A DNA stretch of 64,000 bases, from the NCBI RefSeq assembly GCF_004770995.1, contig NZ_RQHW01000042.1, forward strand, positions 1 to 64,000. Direction: 5' to 3'. The stretch comes from Leptospira idonii. GTDB lineage: Bacteria; Spirochaetota; Leptospiria; Leptospirales; Leptospiraceae. The notes below the pieces were generated by a model. That model was not told where the DNA came from and did not search any database. It worked only from the letters and a program-made list of their open reading frames with translations. A program made the position numbers and the translations under genes. This document shows, one piece after another, positions 8,823 to 18,154 of the stretch (the stretch's first letter is position 1; the number at the start of each line of letters is the position of its first letter).

Positions 8823-9224
8823 CTAAGATTGTAAAAAGGATGTCGCTTGCATAAGTTTTTCTTTCGTAAAAGGTTTGAAGATATAACCGGATAACAGTGG
8901 ATTCTCGGAAGCCCTTTTCGTATCTGCCTCATCCACGGAAGAACTCACCAGATAAATGCGAATCGGTTTCATAATCTCCTTTTCGATCTTCGCATACTCT
9001 TCCAAAAACTGCCATCCGTCCATATAAGGCATATTGATATCGAGAAAGACAACATCCGGCAGGGATTCAGGTTTTGTTTTTGCGTTTTCGAAGAATTTAT
9101 ATGCCTCTTCTCCGTCAGAGAATATCAGTATGTCTTTGGCTAAATTCGCATTGGCGATGATTTTTTGCGTTGTGAATTGATAGATTTTATCATCATCAAT
9201 CAGGCAGATTTTAATTGGATTCAT
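8823..9224 (-). CDS. Stand-alone response regulator receiver (CheY-like)
   Basis: This is a 133-residue single REC domain with no output domain. The acidic pocket (DDD near residues 10-12), the phospho-acceptor Asp in VVFLDINMPYMDGW (~56), the Ser of LVSSS (~88) and the Lys of FKPF (~118) are all in place. Its ATG overlaps the stop of the histidine kinase gene at 9221 (ATGA), indicating coupled translation and that this kinase is its partner. It probably acts by protein-protein contact or as a phosphorelay intermediate. Confidence 0.88.
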   Translation of the reverse strand: MNPIKICLIDDDKIYQFTTQKIIANANLAKDILIFSDGEEAYKFFENAKTKPESLPDVVFLDINMPYMDGWQFLEEYAKIEKEIMKPIRIYLVSSSVDEADTKRASENPLLSGYIFKPFTKEKLMQATSFLQS

Positions 9225-11107
9225 TCTTGGGTTACCTTTTTAGGAAAATGAAGTAAAAAGGTAGATCCTAATCCCGGCTCGGATCGTACCTCGATTTGTC
9301 CCCCTACGGATTCAAGTTGGTATTTCGTTAAAAACAAACCGAGTCCTCTACCGGAGATATGCCTATGGAACGTTTTTCTCAATTGGAACAAATGTTTCCC
9401 GTATCTTTCCAAATCGATTCCCAAACCGTTGTCGGAAAAACTGATAGTGATTTGATTCCCTACGGGAAAAGAATGGATCTGCACTTGCGGTTTGATATCT
9501 GGCTTGGAATATTTCAGGGAATTGCTGAGTAAATTCAGAAGAATACTTTCCAAATACATTTTCGGGAAATAAATTTCAGGAGCGGGAGCGAAGTCGGAAC
9601 GAATGTCCGCTTTTAGATTCGTAATCTCTCCCATCATCAGTTTTTTCACTCTTTCCAAACTGTCCTGCAGATCCAAAGACTGAGGTTGATTCTCTTGGCT
9701 TTGTTGGATTTTGAGAGCGGTGATTAAATCTTCCAAGGTTGATTCTAAATTTTCTGTTACCTTATGAAGATGGATATTGTATTCTTTTTTTTCTTCTTCG
9801 TCTTCCGTTTCATCCATCAGATTCAAAAGAGTGCGCAGATTGCTAACGGGAGAACGTAGATTATGGGATACGATTTGATTGTAAGATTGAAGTTGTTTGT
9901 TTTGATTCGTAAGCGAATTTGTAACTGTAGTTAGTTTCTCATTTGTTTGAAGAAGTTTCAATTCCGTTTTTTTACGAGAGTCGATGTCGAATATTTGAGA
10001 AACGAAGTGGATGGGATGCCCTTTTTCATCTCGCACCAATGTGCCGGATAAATGTCCCCAAAGAATTCTTCCGTCTTTATGAATGTATCTTTTTTCCATT
10101 TCGAAGAAATCGGATTTTCCTTCCAGAACCTGATCTCTCAGTCTATGGTTCAAAGTAAGGTCTCCTTCAAAACTTATAGACGAAATTTCTTTGCCTAAAA
10201 GTTCCTCTTGGGAATAGCCTATGAACCTGCAAAATGCGGAATTAACTTCTAAAAACTTGCCGTCCGTAGAGGTGAGAACGACTCCTACTGCGGAAAAATG
10301 GAAAGCGTCTCTGAATTTTTTCTCCGATATCTCCAAACGATGTTCTGCATTCGTCTGCTCTGTGACATCGTAGATCGCCCCATACACTCGTATCGCTTTG
10401 CCGTTTACGATTTCAGGATTTGCAATCAAACGAACCCACTTCGATTTCTTTTTGGCGGAGATAAAAGGCAAAGTAAGATCGAAAGGAATTCCTTTTTCGA
10501 AAACATCCCACATCTTTTGGCGTAAGATCGAATCACCTGGAGCAGGATAATAAGAAAGACTGGTATCTAAGTCTTTCGGAATATTAGGAGGATCTAAATC
10601 ATGAATTTGAAATACCAGATCGGTCCAAGTGGATTTCATCAAAGTAGTATCGAATTCCCATCCACCTACATTGGCCAAGTTGCTCATCTCTCTGAGAAGT
10701 CTCTCATTTTGTAAAAATGTTTCTCTGAATTCGATTTGGGAACTGATATCGATGGAGGAAGTGTGTATCTTAGTTACGGATTGATCTTGGATGAGAGCAC
10801 TCACCGTTTGCAACCAGATATAATTTCCGTTTTTATGAAGAAATCGATATTCGGAGATAAGATTCGTTTCTCCTTCCAAGAGAGGATGATGAGAAGAAAG
10901 GCGAACCTTCACTCTATCTTCAGGATGAAAAAAATCGTAAGGATTTTTTCCCAACAATTCTTCCGGTTTATAACCTATGATTTTTTCCGAAGACGGACTT
11001 ACATAAAGATAAAGACCTTCACTGGAATGCAAACACACCAATTCTCTACTAATCGATGTAAGAAGGCGATTGATTTCTGGTTCGGGTAAGAGCACGAGCT
11101 TACCCAT
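9221..11107 (-). CDS. Soluble multi-PAS sensor histidine kinase
   Basis: This is a 628-residue protein without obvious membrane helices. Three PAS/PAC modules occupy roughly residues 8-130, 135-255 and 260-385, each ending in PAC-like segments such as VYGAIYDVTEQ. A coiled coil leads to an H-box of the SHNLRSPVSNL type (His ~416), then a HATPase_c domain with N-box LLNLLSNSLKYS, G1 SDNGLGID and G2 GRGLGLFL. It therefore looks like an active cytosolic kinase sensing an internal signal such as redox, oxygen or a small molecule. It overlaps the downstream receiver gene by four bases. Confidence 0.85.
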   Translation of the reverse strand: MGKLVLLPEPEINRLLTSISRELVCLHSSEGLYLYVSPSSEKIIGYKPEELLGKNPYDFFHPEDRVKVRLSSHHPLLEGETNLISEYRFLHKNGNYIWLQTVSALIQDQSVTKIHTSSIDISSQIEFRETFLQNERLLREMSNLANVGGWEFDTTLMKSTWTDLVFQIHDLDPPNIPKDLDTSLSYYPAPGDSILRQKMWDVFEKGIPFDLTLPFISAKKKSKWVRLIANPEIVNGKAIRVYGAIYDVTEQTNAEHRLEISEKKFRDAFHFSAVGVVLTSTDGKFLEVNSAFCRFIGYSQEELLGKEISSISFEGDLTLNHRLRDQVLEGKSDFFEMEKRYIHKDGRILWGHLSGTLVRDEKGHPIHFVSQIFDIDSRKKTELKLLQTNEKLTTVTNSLTNQNKQLQSYNQIVSHNLRSPVSNLRTLLNLMDETEDEEEKKEYNIHLHKVTENLESTLEDLITALKIQQSQENQPQSLDLQDSLERVKKLMMGEITNLKADIRSDFAPAPEIYFPKMYLESILLNLLSNSLKYSKPDIKPQVQIHSFPVGNQITISFSDNGLGIDLERYGKHLFQLRKTFHRHISGRGLGLFLTKYQLESVGGQIEVRSEPGLGSTFLLHFPKKVTQE

Positions 11108-11232
11108 ATCTTAACGGACAAATCAAGTTTGTCTATTCTTTCCAAAAGGAAAAGGGCGAACGAATCGAAATAAATTTCATCATTTTATCAAAAAAAGGGA
11201 CCAAACTGCTAAAGTTTTTCATCAGTCTATGA

Positions 11233-11247
11233 TAGGCGATTCGCCTA
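11233..11247 (+). promoter_or_regulatory. 15-bp palindrome upstream of ssb (operator candidate)
   Basis: TAGGCGA-T-TCGCCTA is a perfect seven-base inverted repeat with a single central base, ending 21 bases before the ssb start. It could be a repressor operator or a short 5' stem. It does not match the LexA boxes I know. Confidence 0.4.
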
Positions 11248-11268
11248 AAAACGTTTAAAGGACAAATT

Positions 11269-11625
11269 ATGAAGAATCTTTCTTACATCATTTTGGATGG
11301 GAACTTAACCCAAGATCCTGATCAGAAAAAAACGGGAACAGGAAAATCCGTAACAGGTTTCACTGTCGCTGTGAATCATAATACCAATCCTCAAGGAGAA
11401 GAAAAAGGAGCGGACGATGTGTCCTTTTTCGAAGTGGAAGCTTGGGAAAAATTGGGAGAAAACTGTTTCGAATATCTGAAAAAGGGAAGTAAGGTCACTG
11501 TGATGGGAAATCTCAAACAGAACCGTTGGAAAACGAATGAGGGAGAGAGCAGATCCAAGGTGAAAGTGATTGCAACCACGGTGAGATTCGACAGTCAGAG
11601 AAGAAGAGAGGCAAAAGCCGCCTAG
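11269..11625 (+). CDS. ssb: Single-stranded DNA-binding protein, short form
   Basis: This is a 118-residue OB-fold protein (residues ~3-105) with the family features LDGNLTQDPD, SFFEVEAWEKLGENC and KGSKVTVMGNL. It binds single-stranded DNA during replication and repair. The usual acidic C-terminal tail that recruits partner proteins is missing; it ends QRRREAKAA instead. A clear AAAGGA ribosome site precedes ATG 11269. A palindrome lies upstream and a strong terminator follows, so it is a single-gene unit. Other ssb copies may exist outside the window. Confidence 0.88.
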   Translation: MKNLSYIILDGNLTQDPDQKKTGTGKSVTGFTVAVNHNTNPQGEEKGADDVSFFEVEAWEKLGENCFEYLKKGSKVTVMGNLKQNRWKTNEGESRSKVKVIATTVRFDSQRRREAKAA

Positions 11626-11643
11626 CGATTGTAAGAGATTGCA

Positions 11644-11680
11644 CCGGCGTCACAAGTTTTGTGCGCCGGGTTTGTGTTTT
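11644..11680 (+). terminator. Rho-independent terminator of ssb
   Basis: CCGGCG (11644-11649) pairs with CGCCGG (11664-11669), and inside it CACAA pairs with TTGTG, giving a long GC-rich hairpin followed by GTTTGTGTTTT. It lies 19 bases after the ssb stop. Confidence 0.85.
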
Positions 11681-12929
11681 AAGGAGTGTATATCGTCTTT
11701 TTTTTACGTTTGGTCGTATTGGGAGAATCGAATATGTGGTTCGGTTCGTCCGAGGAAGATTCCTTTTTTAATTCAGAATCTTCTTTAGGAAGAGTCTGCA
11801 GTTGTTTTTTCTCTTCTTTTGCGGATTCTTCCGCTACTGATTTTCCGTTTTTGACTACGGATTGTATTTTGAAAAAACGAGGTGTAGAAACTAGATTCCA
11901 TTCTCTATAGAAGTATTTGTTTCCATCGTAATTATGGGTTTGATCCACATACGCGGAGGAGATTGTTCCTGTGACTTCTCTTTCGGGGGATCCGTTGAAG
12001 GTGACAGTTGTTTCTTTTAAGGTAACCGGAGCGAAACTCATATAAGGAAACGAACGATTGTATTTCGCATGAGAAGATTCTTTCGGTAAACTTGTGTTTA
12101 ATGAATTGTTCAGTGCGTAGATTTTATCTTTGATGATCTTTTTTTCGAGAGCGATTTCCTCGGGGGTCATCGTTTTGAACTTTTGGAAATTTCCTTCTTC
12201 GTAACTTCCTCGAAGAGATTCCAATTCGATTCTGTTTCGTTCCGCAATGTTTCGAAAGATGATCGTTTTATCCTGTTCGCAGTCTTTGTTATCCACATCG
12301 CAAATTCCTTCCAAAAAGGGATTCACGTATGTAATTTCCAAATAGATGTTTACGTATTCTCCTGCGATCGGAACTTTTTTAGGATCCAATTCCAATGCTT
12401 GAGGAACAGGGGAGTCGTCCGAATACCTTCTAGGTTCGCTTTCTTTAAACGATTTACTTTCTTTTCCTAAATCGCTGAGTTTAAACTTTTCTTGAGTTTC
12501 CCCGATCACTACTTTGTTTCTGATTTTTTCGATTTTTGTTTCCGTCACTTCGTAAGCTTGAAAGTTGACCGGCTGTGCGGAAATGGTTTCTCCCTTATGA
12601 TTTTTTACGACAATTCTATGTTCTACGATAGTACCTTTTTTGATCTCTTCGATGATGTTGAGACCGGAGTCTTTGAAAAACAGCTCCAAACGGATGAAAG
12701 GTTTATTGTTTTCGGAATATTCCACATTCACCCAAGGTTCTCCGGACAAGTTGGTTTTTGTAGTACCTTCTTCTTGAGATTCCGATTGAAGTTCTTTGGC
12801 AGCTTCCGCAGCGGTGATCATTTTCACCAAATTTAAGTTAATTTGTTCGGAAGGAACCTTATAGACAATAGTTTTGCAGCCCGAAAATAAAAATAGGGCG
12901 AAGGATAGATAGGTGAGGAATTGTCTCAT
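11679..12929 (-). CDS. Lipoprotein of unknown function
   Basis: This is a protein of about 416 residues. The open frame reaches 13142 but runs through the terminator and tail of the upstream gene; ATG 12929 opens a signal peptide with lipobox LFLFSGC and is the plausible start. The mature part has several beta-rich segments (e.g. FIRLELFFKDSG, EHRIVVKNHKGE), a conserved-looking acidic middle and a low-complexity Lys/Glu/Ser C-terminus ending in a basic KRKKK stretch. I recognise no family. It is probably anchored in a membrane facing the periplasm or surface. Confidence 0.65.
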   Translation of the reverse strand: MRQFLTYLSFALFLFSGCKTIVYKVPSEQINLNLVKMITAAEAAKELQSESQEEGTTKTNLSGEPWVNVEYSENNKPFIRLELFFKDSGLNIIEEIKKGTIVEHRIVVKNHKGETISAQPVNFQAYEVTETKIEKIRNKVVIGETQEKFKLSDLGKESKSFKESEPRRYSDDSPVPQALELDPKKVPIAGEYVNIYLEITYVNPFLEGICDVDNKDCEQDKTIIFRNIAERNRIELESLRGSYEEGNFQKFKTMTPEEIALEKKIIKDKIYALNNSLNTSLPKESSHAKYNRSFPYMSFAPVTLKETTVTFNGSPEREVTGTISSAYVDQTHNYDGNKYFYREWNLVSTPRFFKIQSVVKNGKSVAEESAKEEKKQLQTLPKEDSELKKESSSDEPNHIFDSPNTTKRKKKTIYTP

Positions 12930-12950
12930 ATATTTAGTATCGGCAATAGG

Positions 12951-12970
12951 AAACCCCTCCGATGAGGGGT
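12951..12970 (-). terminator. GC-rich hairpin between two lipoprotein genes
   Basis: ACCCCTC and GAGGGGT pair perfectly around a four-base loop, ten bases after the stop of the DUF3332 gene. On the minus strand it is followed by only TTTCC, so it is a moderate terminator. It argues against extending the next lipoprotein gene upstream through it. Confidence 0.55.
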
Positions 12971-12979
12971 CTTTTGGAT

Positions 12980-13480
12980 TTAATAAGTGGAAAGAACGGG
13001 AAGAACAGGGCCTTCTGCCTCTACAAGTTCCGTTAAATTTCCATTTTGTTTGCGGAAGAGTTTTCCCGGTTTGTCGGAGAATGCATAGAAAGTGTCTTTT
13101 CCGTTTTTTCCGTCCGCTTCGATCATCAATTCTTTTCCCCACTGAGAGTAAGTGAGTTTGAGAGATTCTCCGTTTTCTTGGAATTCTTTTACCAATTTAC
13201 CGTCGAAATCAAATTCAGCAGCTGCGATCGGGTTCGAATTTGTCCAGAATTCAACAAGGTTGAATAGAACTAGATCCAAAAAAGTCGCAATTCCATACGC
13301 CCAGCTGAATGGAAAATACATCAGAATGGTGCGGATGAATTTGGGAAGAAAGGCAGAACCGGAAGGAAGGTTGGCATGTATGCCGTAAACCGTCTTTACG
13401 AGTCCGAATTTACCGAAGCAGTTTGCAAAAGATCCGAAAGAAAGCATAAGGATGCCGATGAGGGTGATCCATTTTTTCAT
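12980..13480 (-). CDS. DUF3332-family lipoprotein
   Basis: This is a 166-residue protein matching the DUF3332 pattern: a signal peptide with lipobox-like SFANC, a segment KTVYGIHANLP, a hydrophobic stretch with PFSWAYGIATFLDLVLFN, then LVEFWTNSNPIA and a small beta domain to the end. The family is widespread in bacteria and its function is not known to me. The hydrophobic stretch (residues ~47-80) may be two membrane helices. It lies divergent from the MBOAT gene; ATG 13480 has an AGAGGT ribosome site. Confidence 0.75.
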   Translation of the reverse strand: MKKWITLIGILMLSFGSFANCFGKFGLVKTVYGIHANLPSGSAFLPKFIRTILMYFPFSWAYGIATFLDLVLFNLVEFWTNSNPIAAAEFDFDGKLVKEFQENGESLKLTYSQWGKELMIEADGKNGKDTFYAFSDKPGKLFRKQNGNLTELVEAEGPVLPVLSTY

Positions 13481-13603
13481 TTTTACCTCTAAAATAGTTT
13501 GGTTTCTCGTTGAATCTTACGTGAGACAAAGCTTCGGATCAAGCCGAAATGATTGACGTAGATCTTTTTTCTGGAGGTATTGAGTGTTGAGGAAAAATCT
13601 CAG

Positions 13604-15079
13604 GTGATCTTCTCCGATTTCGAATACTTTGTCTTCTTTTTGATCGTTTTTTTGAGCGTGTGGTACCTCTTTCCTGCGGTTTTCGCAGATAAGAGCAAAG
13701 AAACTCGCATTTTGCATATCTTTCTGCTCATCGCCAGTTATTATTTCTACATGTCCTGGGACTATCGGTTCGGGGCTCTCATCCTCACTTCCACCTTTAT
13801 CGATTATTATGTGGGAATGAAATTGGTGGAAACGGAAAATCGAACGCACCGTCTGTTTCTTTTGAATTTCAGTTTGATCACGAATCTTGTCTGTATTTTA
13901 GGATTCTTTAAATATTATAACTTCTTAGCGGAGTCAACGAATGCGGTTTCGATTCCTCTCTTCGGAGAAGAAGCGCTTCCGATTTTGGACATCATCCTGC
14001 CTGCGGGTATTTCCTTTTTTACGTTTCAGTCTCTCAGCTATACGATTGATGTGTATCGAAAGGAAATTCCTGCGGAAAGGGACTTCATTAAATTCTCGTT
14101 ATTCGTGAGTTTTTTCCCTCAGTTGGTTGCCGGTCCTATCGTCACCGCAAAAACATTCGTTCCTCAATTGTACGAGGAAAAAAAGTTTTCGGACATTCCT
14201 TTCCGAGTAGCAATTCGTTTCTTTCTGTTAGGTTATTTTAAGAAAGCGATTTTGTCGGATCAAATCGCACCGACGATCGATACGATTTATGCCGATCCTG
14301 CTATGTATCATACTGCTGCTCTTTGGATCGGTGCCACTTTAGCTGCGGCGCAAGTATATCTCGACTTCAGCGGTTATTCGGATATGGCGATCGGAAGTGC
14401 TCTTCTTTTGGGTTATAAACTTCCGGACAACTTCAATCTTCCTTTTTTGGCCACTTCCGTTTCCGGGTTTTGGAGACGTTGGCATATGACTTTGAACTCC
14501 TGGCTCAGAGATTACATTTACATTCCTATGGGAGGAAGTCGTGTAACTTCTGCTCGTCGAAAATTCAATCTTTGGTTCACTATGTTCGTGAGTGGGGTTT
14601 GGCACGGAGCCAAATGGACGTTTGTGTTTTGGGGATTTATCAACGGTATTCTTTATGTGATCGAAGAGATTTGGAACGACTATTTTCCTAAGAAAAAAGC
14701 GGATGGTTCCGAACAGAAAAGTTTTGGGTCAAGACTGGGATCCGGTCTTCTTTGGACATTTAAAAACTTTTCCAACACAGCCGCATTCATTGTGGGAGGA
14801 ATTTTTTTCAGATCCGTAACTTGGGACAGTGCTTGGACGCACATCCACGGTTTGTTTTTCACTCAGGATGGAATCATCCGGCCGTATATGTGGAAAGATT
14901 TCGCTTGGATTGTCGTGTTATTAAGCACAGGACATATATTAGGATATTGGATTTTTGAAAGAGGCAAATGGAAGGATGTTCCGGCTAAATTAGAATTTTC
15001 TATTTATCCGATCCTTACCCTGCTTTTTTGTCTATTGACCCCTGAAAATTCCATTCCGTTTATCTACTTCCAATTCTAA
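13604..15079 (+). CDS. MBOAT-family O-acyltransferase (AlgI-like)
   Basis: This is a polytopic membrane enzyme of about 491 residues that would transfer acyl (often acetyl) groups to an envelope glycan or protein. Family landmarks are the N-terminus IFSDFEYFVFF, FFPQLVAGPI, the WRRWHMTLNSWLRDY segment and the catalytic His in VSGVWHGAKWTF. The frame is open from TTG 13580, but the GGAGG there is only two bases away; GTG 13604 gives the usual MBOAT N-terminus, so I use it. No AlgJ/AlgX-like SGNH partner is adjacent, so the acceptor is unknown. Confidence 0.85.
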   Translation: MIFSDFEYFVFFLIVFLSVWYLFPAVFADKSKETRILHIFLLIASYYFYMSWDYRFGALILTSTFIDYYVGMKLVETENRTHRLFLLNFSLITNLVCILGFFKYYNFLAESTNAVSIPLFGEEALPILDIILPAGISFFTFQSLSYTIDVYRKEIPAERDFIKFSLFVSFFPQLVAGPIVTAKTFVPQLYEEKKFSDIPFRVAIRFFLLGYFKKAILSDQIAPTIDTIYADPAMYHTAALWIGATLAAAQVYLDFSGYSDMAIGSALLLGYKLPDNFNLPFLATSVSGFWRRWHMTLNSWLRDYIYIPMGGSRVTSARRKFNLWFTMFVSGVWHGAKWTFVFWGFINGILYVIEEIWNDYFPKKKADGSEQKSFGSRLGSGLLWTFKNFSNTAAFIVGGIFFRSVTWDSAWTHIHGLFFTQDGIIRPYMWKDFAWIVVLLSTGHILGYWIFERGKWKDVPAKLEFSIYPILTLLFCLLTPENSIPFIYFQF

Positions 15080-15131
15080 AGAGGGTCTTTTTTCGTTTTC
15101 ACAAAATCAGTCTCTTTTACAATGTTTCCAC

Positions 15132-15476
15132 ATGGATAGTGAACGAAGACTGCCTCGTATCTCCCCAAGGGAATTTAGGGATTTTGAAGTTCACTTGGAT
15201 TTGGACGGGGTCACTTTGTCCGGAAAATTAGGAAATATCTCCGAAGAAGGGCTTTGTTATCTGGGGGAAGACGATCTTCTGTCCGACGAACTTCAGAATG
15301 TGGTCTTAGGAACTATCCTTTGGGCGAGGGGAACCAAACGTATCTTCTTCGAAGGGAAAATCGTTTGGACACAAACGGCCGTTATTCGTGGTGTCAAATA
15401 TTTCCTGGCAGGGATCCAATTTACCGAAAAACTTAATTTGAGCGATTCCTTGCTCGCCAGAAGTCTTGAAATTTGA
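15132..15476 (+). CDS. PilZ-domain protein, c-di-GMP binding
   Basis: This is a 114-residue stand-alone PilZ domain. The two ligand motifs are visible: RRLPR near the N-terminus (RxxxR) and NISEEGLCY near residues 37-45 ([D/N]xSxxG). The remaining beta-barrel ends in FLAGIQF. Such proteins bind cyclic di-GMP and alter a partner in motility, polysaccharide or envelope control. It follows the acyltransferase gene by 52 bases on the same strand; bacterial acyltransferase and exopolysaccharide clusters are commonly c-di-GMP controlled, so a functional link is possible but inferred. Confidence 0.85.
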   Translation: MDSERRLPRISPREFRDFEVHLDLDGVTLSGKLGNISEEGLCYLGEDDLLSDELQNVVLGTILWARGTKRIFFEGKIVWTQTAVIRGVKYFLAGIQFTEKLNLSDSLLARSLEI

Positions 15477-15519
15477 TTTTATCCACCTTACCTAAATTAA
15501 ATATAATCAGAGGAATATT

Positions 15520-16215
15520 GTGAAAGAATTCAGAGTCTTGTTATTGGGCGGAACCGGTCTTGTCGGATCTCACGTATTGAAATCACTTCCTTTTTATTCC
15601 GAAATCTCCAAACTGATCGTTTGGGCAAGGGTCAGCAAAGTCCCTTTGAATCGAGACCCCATCGAAGTACAAAACGTATCTTGGGAAGCTTTGAAGGACG
15701 GTGCAATTCCTTTTCCCGATTCCATCGATGCAGTCGTATGTTGTTTGGGAACTACTATCTCTAAAGCAGGCTCTCAGGAAAAGTTTCGTGAAATCGATTA
15801 CGAATATCCTTTGTTTGTTGCTAAGGCTGCGAAGGCGGCCGGGGTAAAAGCATTTTTGATCGTAACTGCCATCGGTTCCGATCCCGATTCCAAAATTTTT
15901 TATAATCGTGTGAAAGGAGAAACGGAAAGGGATTTGATTTCTCTCGGTTTTCCTTATTTGGGAATTTTTAGACCTTCTCTTCTTCTGGGCGAAAGGGAAG
16001 AACTTAGATTGGGGGAGAAAGTGGGAGAATTTCTCAGCTTTTTATTTCCATTTCCTCTTTTCGGACTCAAAAGATATCAACCGATTCGTGCGGACCTGGT
16101 CGCTATGTCTTTGTTAAAAGCTTTGGTTCGATGGGGAAATCTCACGGAAAAACCCGAATCCACTTTGGAAATTTTCGAATCCGACATGCTTCAGGATTTC
16201 GGACAAGGGAAATAA
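15520..16215 (+). CDS. NAD(P)-binding Rossmann protein, HTATIP2-like
   Basis: This is a 231-residue atypical short-chain dehydrogenase. The glycine motif GGTGLVGSHV (~10-19) starts a Rossmann fold; CCLGTTISKAGS, VTAIGSD and YNRVKGETE (Tyr and Lys of the active-site type) match the NAD(P)H-binding group that includes HTATIP2/TIP30 and YbjT-like proteins. The substrate is unknown. The start is GTG 15520 with AGAGGA upstream. It is followed after four bases by the acyltransferase gene and then metK, suggesting one operon. Confidence 0.78.
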   Translation: MKEFRVLLLGGTGLVGSHVLKSLPFYSEISKLIVWARVSKVPLNRDPIEVQNVSWEALKDGAIPFPDSIDAVVCCLGTTISKAGSQEKFREIDYEYPLFVAKAAKAAGVKAFLIVTAIGSDPDSKIFYNRVKGETERDLISLGFPYLGIFRPSLLLGEREELRLGEKVGEFLSFLFPFPLFGLKRYQPIRADLVAMSLLKALVRWGNLTEKPESTLEIFESDMLQDFGQGK

Positions 16216-16219
16216 TCGA

Positions 16220-16972
16220 ATGGCAAGTTCGGCCCCTCAAAAACCATACAGCAAAACCAAATACATTTTTCTCAGTTATATTGTTCACCTAATTGTAGTA
16301 GTGTGGTATTTGTTCGTTAGGAACAGGGATGTAAAAATCCCGGAAGCCGCTCAAAAGTTCATAGATCAGGGTGGGAATTTTATCATCGCCGTTTTTCACG
16401 AAACCACTCTTTCTTTATACAGACATGCTACAGGGTATCTGCAAAAGAAAAAGAAAGCTCCTATGTTTGCATTGGTGTCACAGTCCAAAGACGGGGAGAT
16501 CATCCACCAAACATTTGCTCGCTCTAATTTGAAAACGGTGCGTGGTTCTTCCACAAGAGGAGGAACTGGAGCTTTCCGTGCCATTCTAAAGGAAATGAAA
16601 GCGGGAGGAGTTCCTATTTTCACGGTGGATGGTCCCAAAGGCCCTCGACATGAAGTGAAACCGGGAGTGATTGCCACTGCTTCCCTCACTGGCTTTCCTA
16701 TTCTATATCTTCATTCTCAGTACGACCGTTTTTGGCAGTTCAAAAGTTGGGACCGTCATTTTTTCCCTAAATTCGGAGCCAATCTTTATATCTCATACGG
16801 GGAACCGTTCTTTGTGCCTAAGGGTTTGGATGAATCCGGGATCGATGAATGGTCCAAAAAATTGGAAGATTTGATGAAGCAAAATGCCAAAGAATTGGAA
16901 GATTTGGTTCGGAAGAAACACCCGAACAATTCTATTGACAGTCAGCTTGAAATGAAAAGTTTAGCGAAGTAA
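16220..16972 (+). CDS. DUF374 lysophospholipid acyltransferase family protein
   Basis: This is a 250-residue protein with one N-terminal membrane helix (~16-34). The DUF374/LPLAT signatures are present: the catalytic-region His in AVFHETTLSLY, LVSQSKDGE, VRGSSTRGG and the TVDGPKGPRHE block. The family is related to lipid A and glycerophospholipid acyltransferases and probably acylates a membrane lipid or lipopolysaccharide precursor on the cytoplasmic face. It sits between the Rossmann protein and metK with gaps of 4 and 12 bases. The exact acceptor cannot be read from sequence. Confidence 0.82.
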   Translation: MASSAPQKPYSKTKYIFLSYIVHLIVVVWYLFVRNRDVKIPEAAQKFIDQGGNFIIAVFHETTLSLYRHATGYLQKKKKAPMFALVSQSKDGEIIHQTFARSNLKTVRGSSTRGGTGAFRAILKEMKAGGVPIFTVDGPKGPRHEVKPGVIATASLTGFPILYLHSQYDRFWQFKSWDRHFFPKFGANLYISYGEPFFVPKGLDESGIDEWSKKLEDLMKQNAKELEDLVRKKHPNNSIDSQLEMKSLAK

Positions 16973-16984
16973 GGTAAAAAAAAC

Positions 16985-18151
16985 ATGTCCTCTCAACAGA
17001 ATTTTATATTTACGTCCGAATCGGTTTCCGAGGGACACCCAGACAAAGTCTGCGATCAAATTTCCGATGCCATCCTAGATGCTTTTCTTGCCCAAGATCC
17101 TAAATCCAGAGTAGCTTGTGAAACTCTAGTTACCACAAACCTTGTTGTAATTGCAGGTGAGATCACAAGTAAAGGAAAAGTAGACACTTCCGAAGTTGCC
17201 AGAGAAGTGATTCGTAAAATCGGATACAACGACATCAATCTATACTTTGATGCGGATTATGCGGTTGTTTCTTCCCATGTTCACAGTCAATCTCCTGACA
17301 TCGCACAAGGTGTAAATGAAGGAGAAGGTCTTCATACGGAACAAGGAGCAGGGGACCAAGGTCTTATGTTCGGTTTTGCGATTGCGGAAACTCCTGAGCA
17401 CATGCCTGCTCCTATTTTCTATTCTCATAAACTTTTGGAACATCTTGCAGAACTTCGCCATTCCAAAAAGATCGGCTGGCTTCGTCCTGATGCGAAATCT
17501 CAGGTGACCATCCAATACGAAAACGGAAAACCTAAGAAGGTAGATACCGTAGTCATTTCTACACAACACGCTCCCGGACTGACTCATAAACAAATCGAAG
17601 AAGCAGTCATCGAAGAATGTATTAAAAAAGTAATTCCTGCCGATTTATTGGGAAATCCTCGTTATTTCATCAATCCTACTGGTAAATTCGAGATCGGTGG
17701 TCCTCACGGAGATACCGGCTTAACAGGAAGAAAAATCATCGTAGATACTTACGGTGGAATGGGTCGTCATGGTGGAGGAGCTTTCTCCGGAAAAGATCCT
17801 TCTAAAGTAGATCGTTCTGCGGCGTATATCGGTCGTTATATTGCGAAAAACGTGGTTGCTGCAGGTCTTGCTCATAAATGTGAAGTGCAGCTTGCTTATG
17901 CGATCGGTGTTGCGGAACCTGTTTCCGTACTTGTGGATACTTTCGGAACGGGAACCATCCCTGAAGAAGAAATCGCAAAAAGAGTAAAAGCTACTTTTAA
18001 ACTCACTCCTAAAGGCATCGTAGATACTTTGGATCTTCTCGGAAAAGGAAGAAAATACCAAGAGACCGCAGCTTACGGTCACTTCGGTAGAACAGGTTCT
18101 ACATTTACTTGGGAAAAAACTGACAAAGCAGAAGCTTTAAAAAAAGGATAA
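16985..18151 (+). CDS. metK: S-adenosylmethionine synthase
   Basis: This is a full-length 388-residue MetK making S-adenosylmethionine from methionine and ATP in the cytosol. Diagnostic pieces are [18 protein letters not shown] at the N-terminus, [10 protein letters not shown] in the middle and [19 protein letters not shown] near the end. Its product is the precursor of the methylthioribose that mtnA and mtnC (both in this window) salvage. I looked for a SAM riboswitch upstream; the gap is only 12 bases, so none is present. The next gene starts three bases after its stop. Confidence 0.97.
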   Translation: MSSQQNFIFTSESVSEGHPDKVCDQISDAILDAFLAQDPKSRVACETLVTTNLVVIAGEITSKGKVDTSEVAREVIRKIGYNDINLYFDADYAVVSSHVHSQSPDIAQGVNEGEGLHTEQGAGDQGLMFGFAIAETPEHMPAPIFYSHKLLEHLAELRHSKKIGWLRPDAKSQVTIQYENGKPKKVDTVVISTQHAPGLTHKQIEEAVIEECIKKVIPADLLGNPRYFINPTGKFEIGGPHGDTGLTGRKIIVDTYGGMGRHGGGAFSGKDPSKVDRSAAYIGRYIAKNVVAAGLAHKCEVQLAYAIGVAEPVSVLVDTFGTGTIPEEEIAKRVKATFKLTPKGIVDTLDLLGKGRKYQETAAYGHFGRTGSTFTWEKTDKAEALKKG

Positions 18152-18154
18152 GGA

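Noticed and set aside
12930..13142. Extended N-terminus of the lipoprotein gene at 11679
   Set aside because: It would read through the terminator and the end of the upstream gene; the lipoprotein signal starts at 12929.
16973..16984. SAM riboswitch before metK
   Set aside because: Only 12 bases separate the genes and no structured leader is possible.
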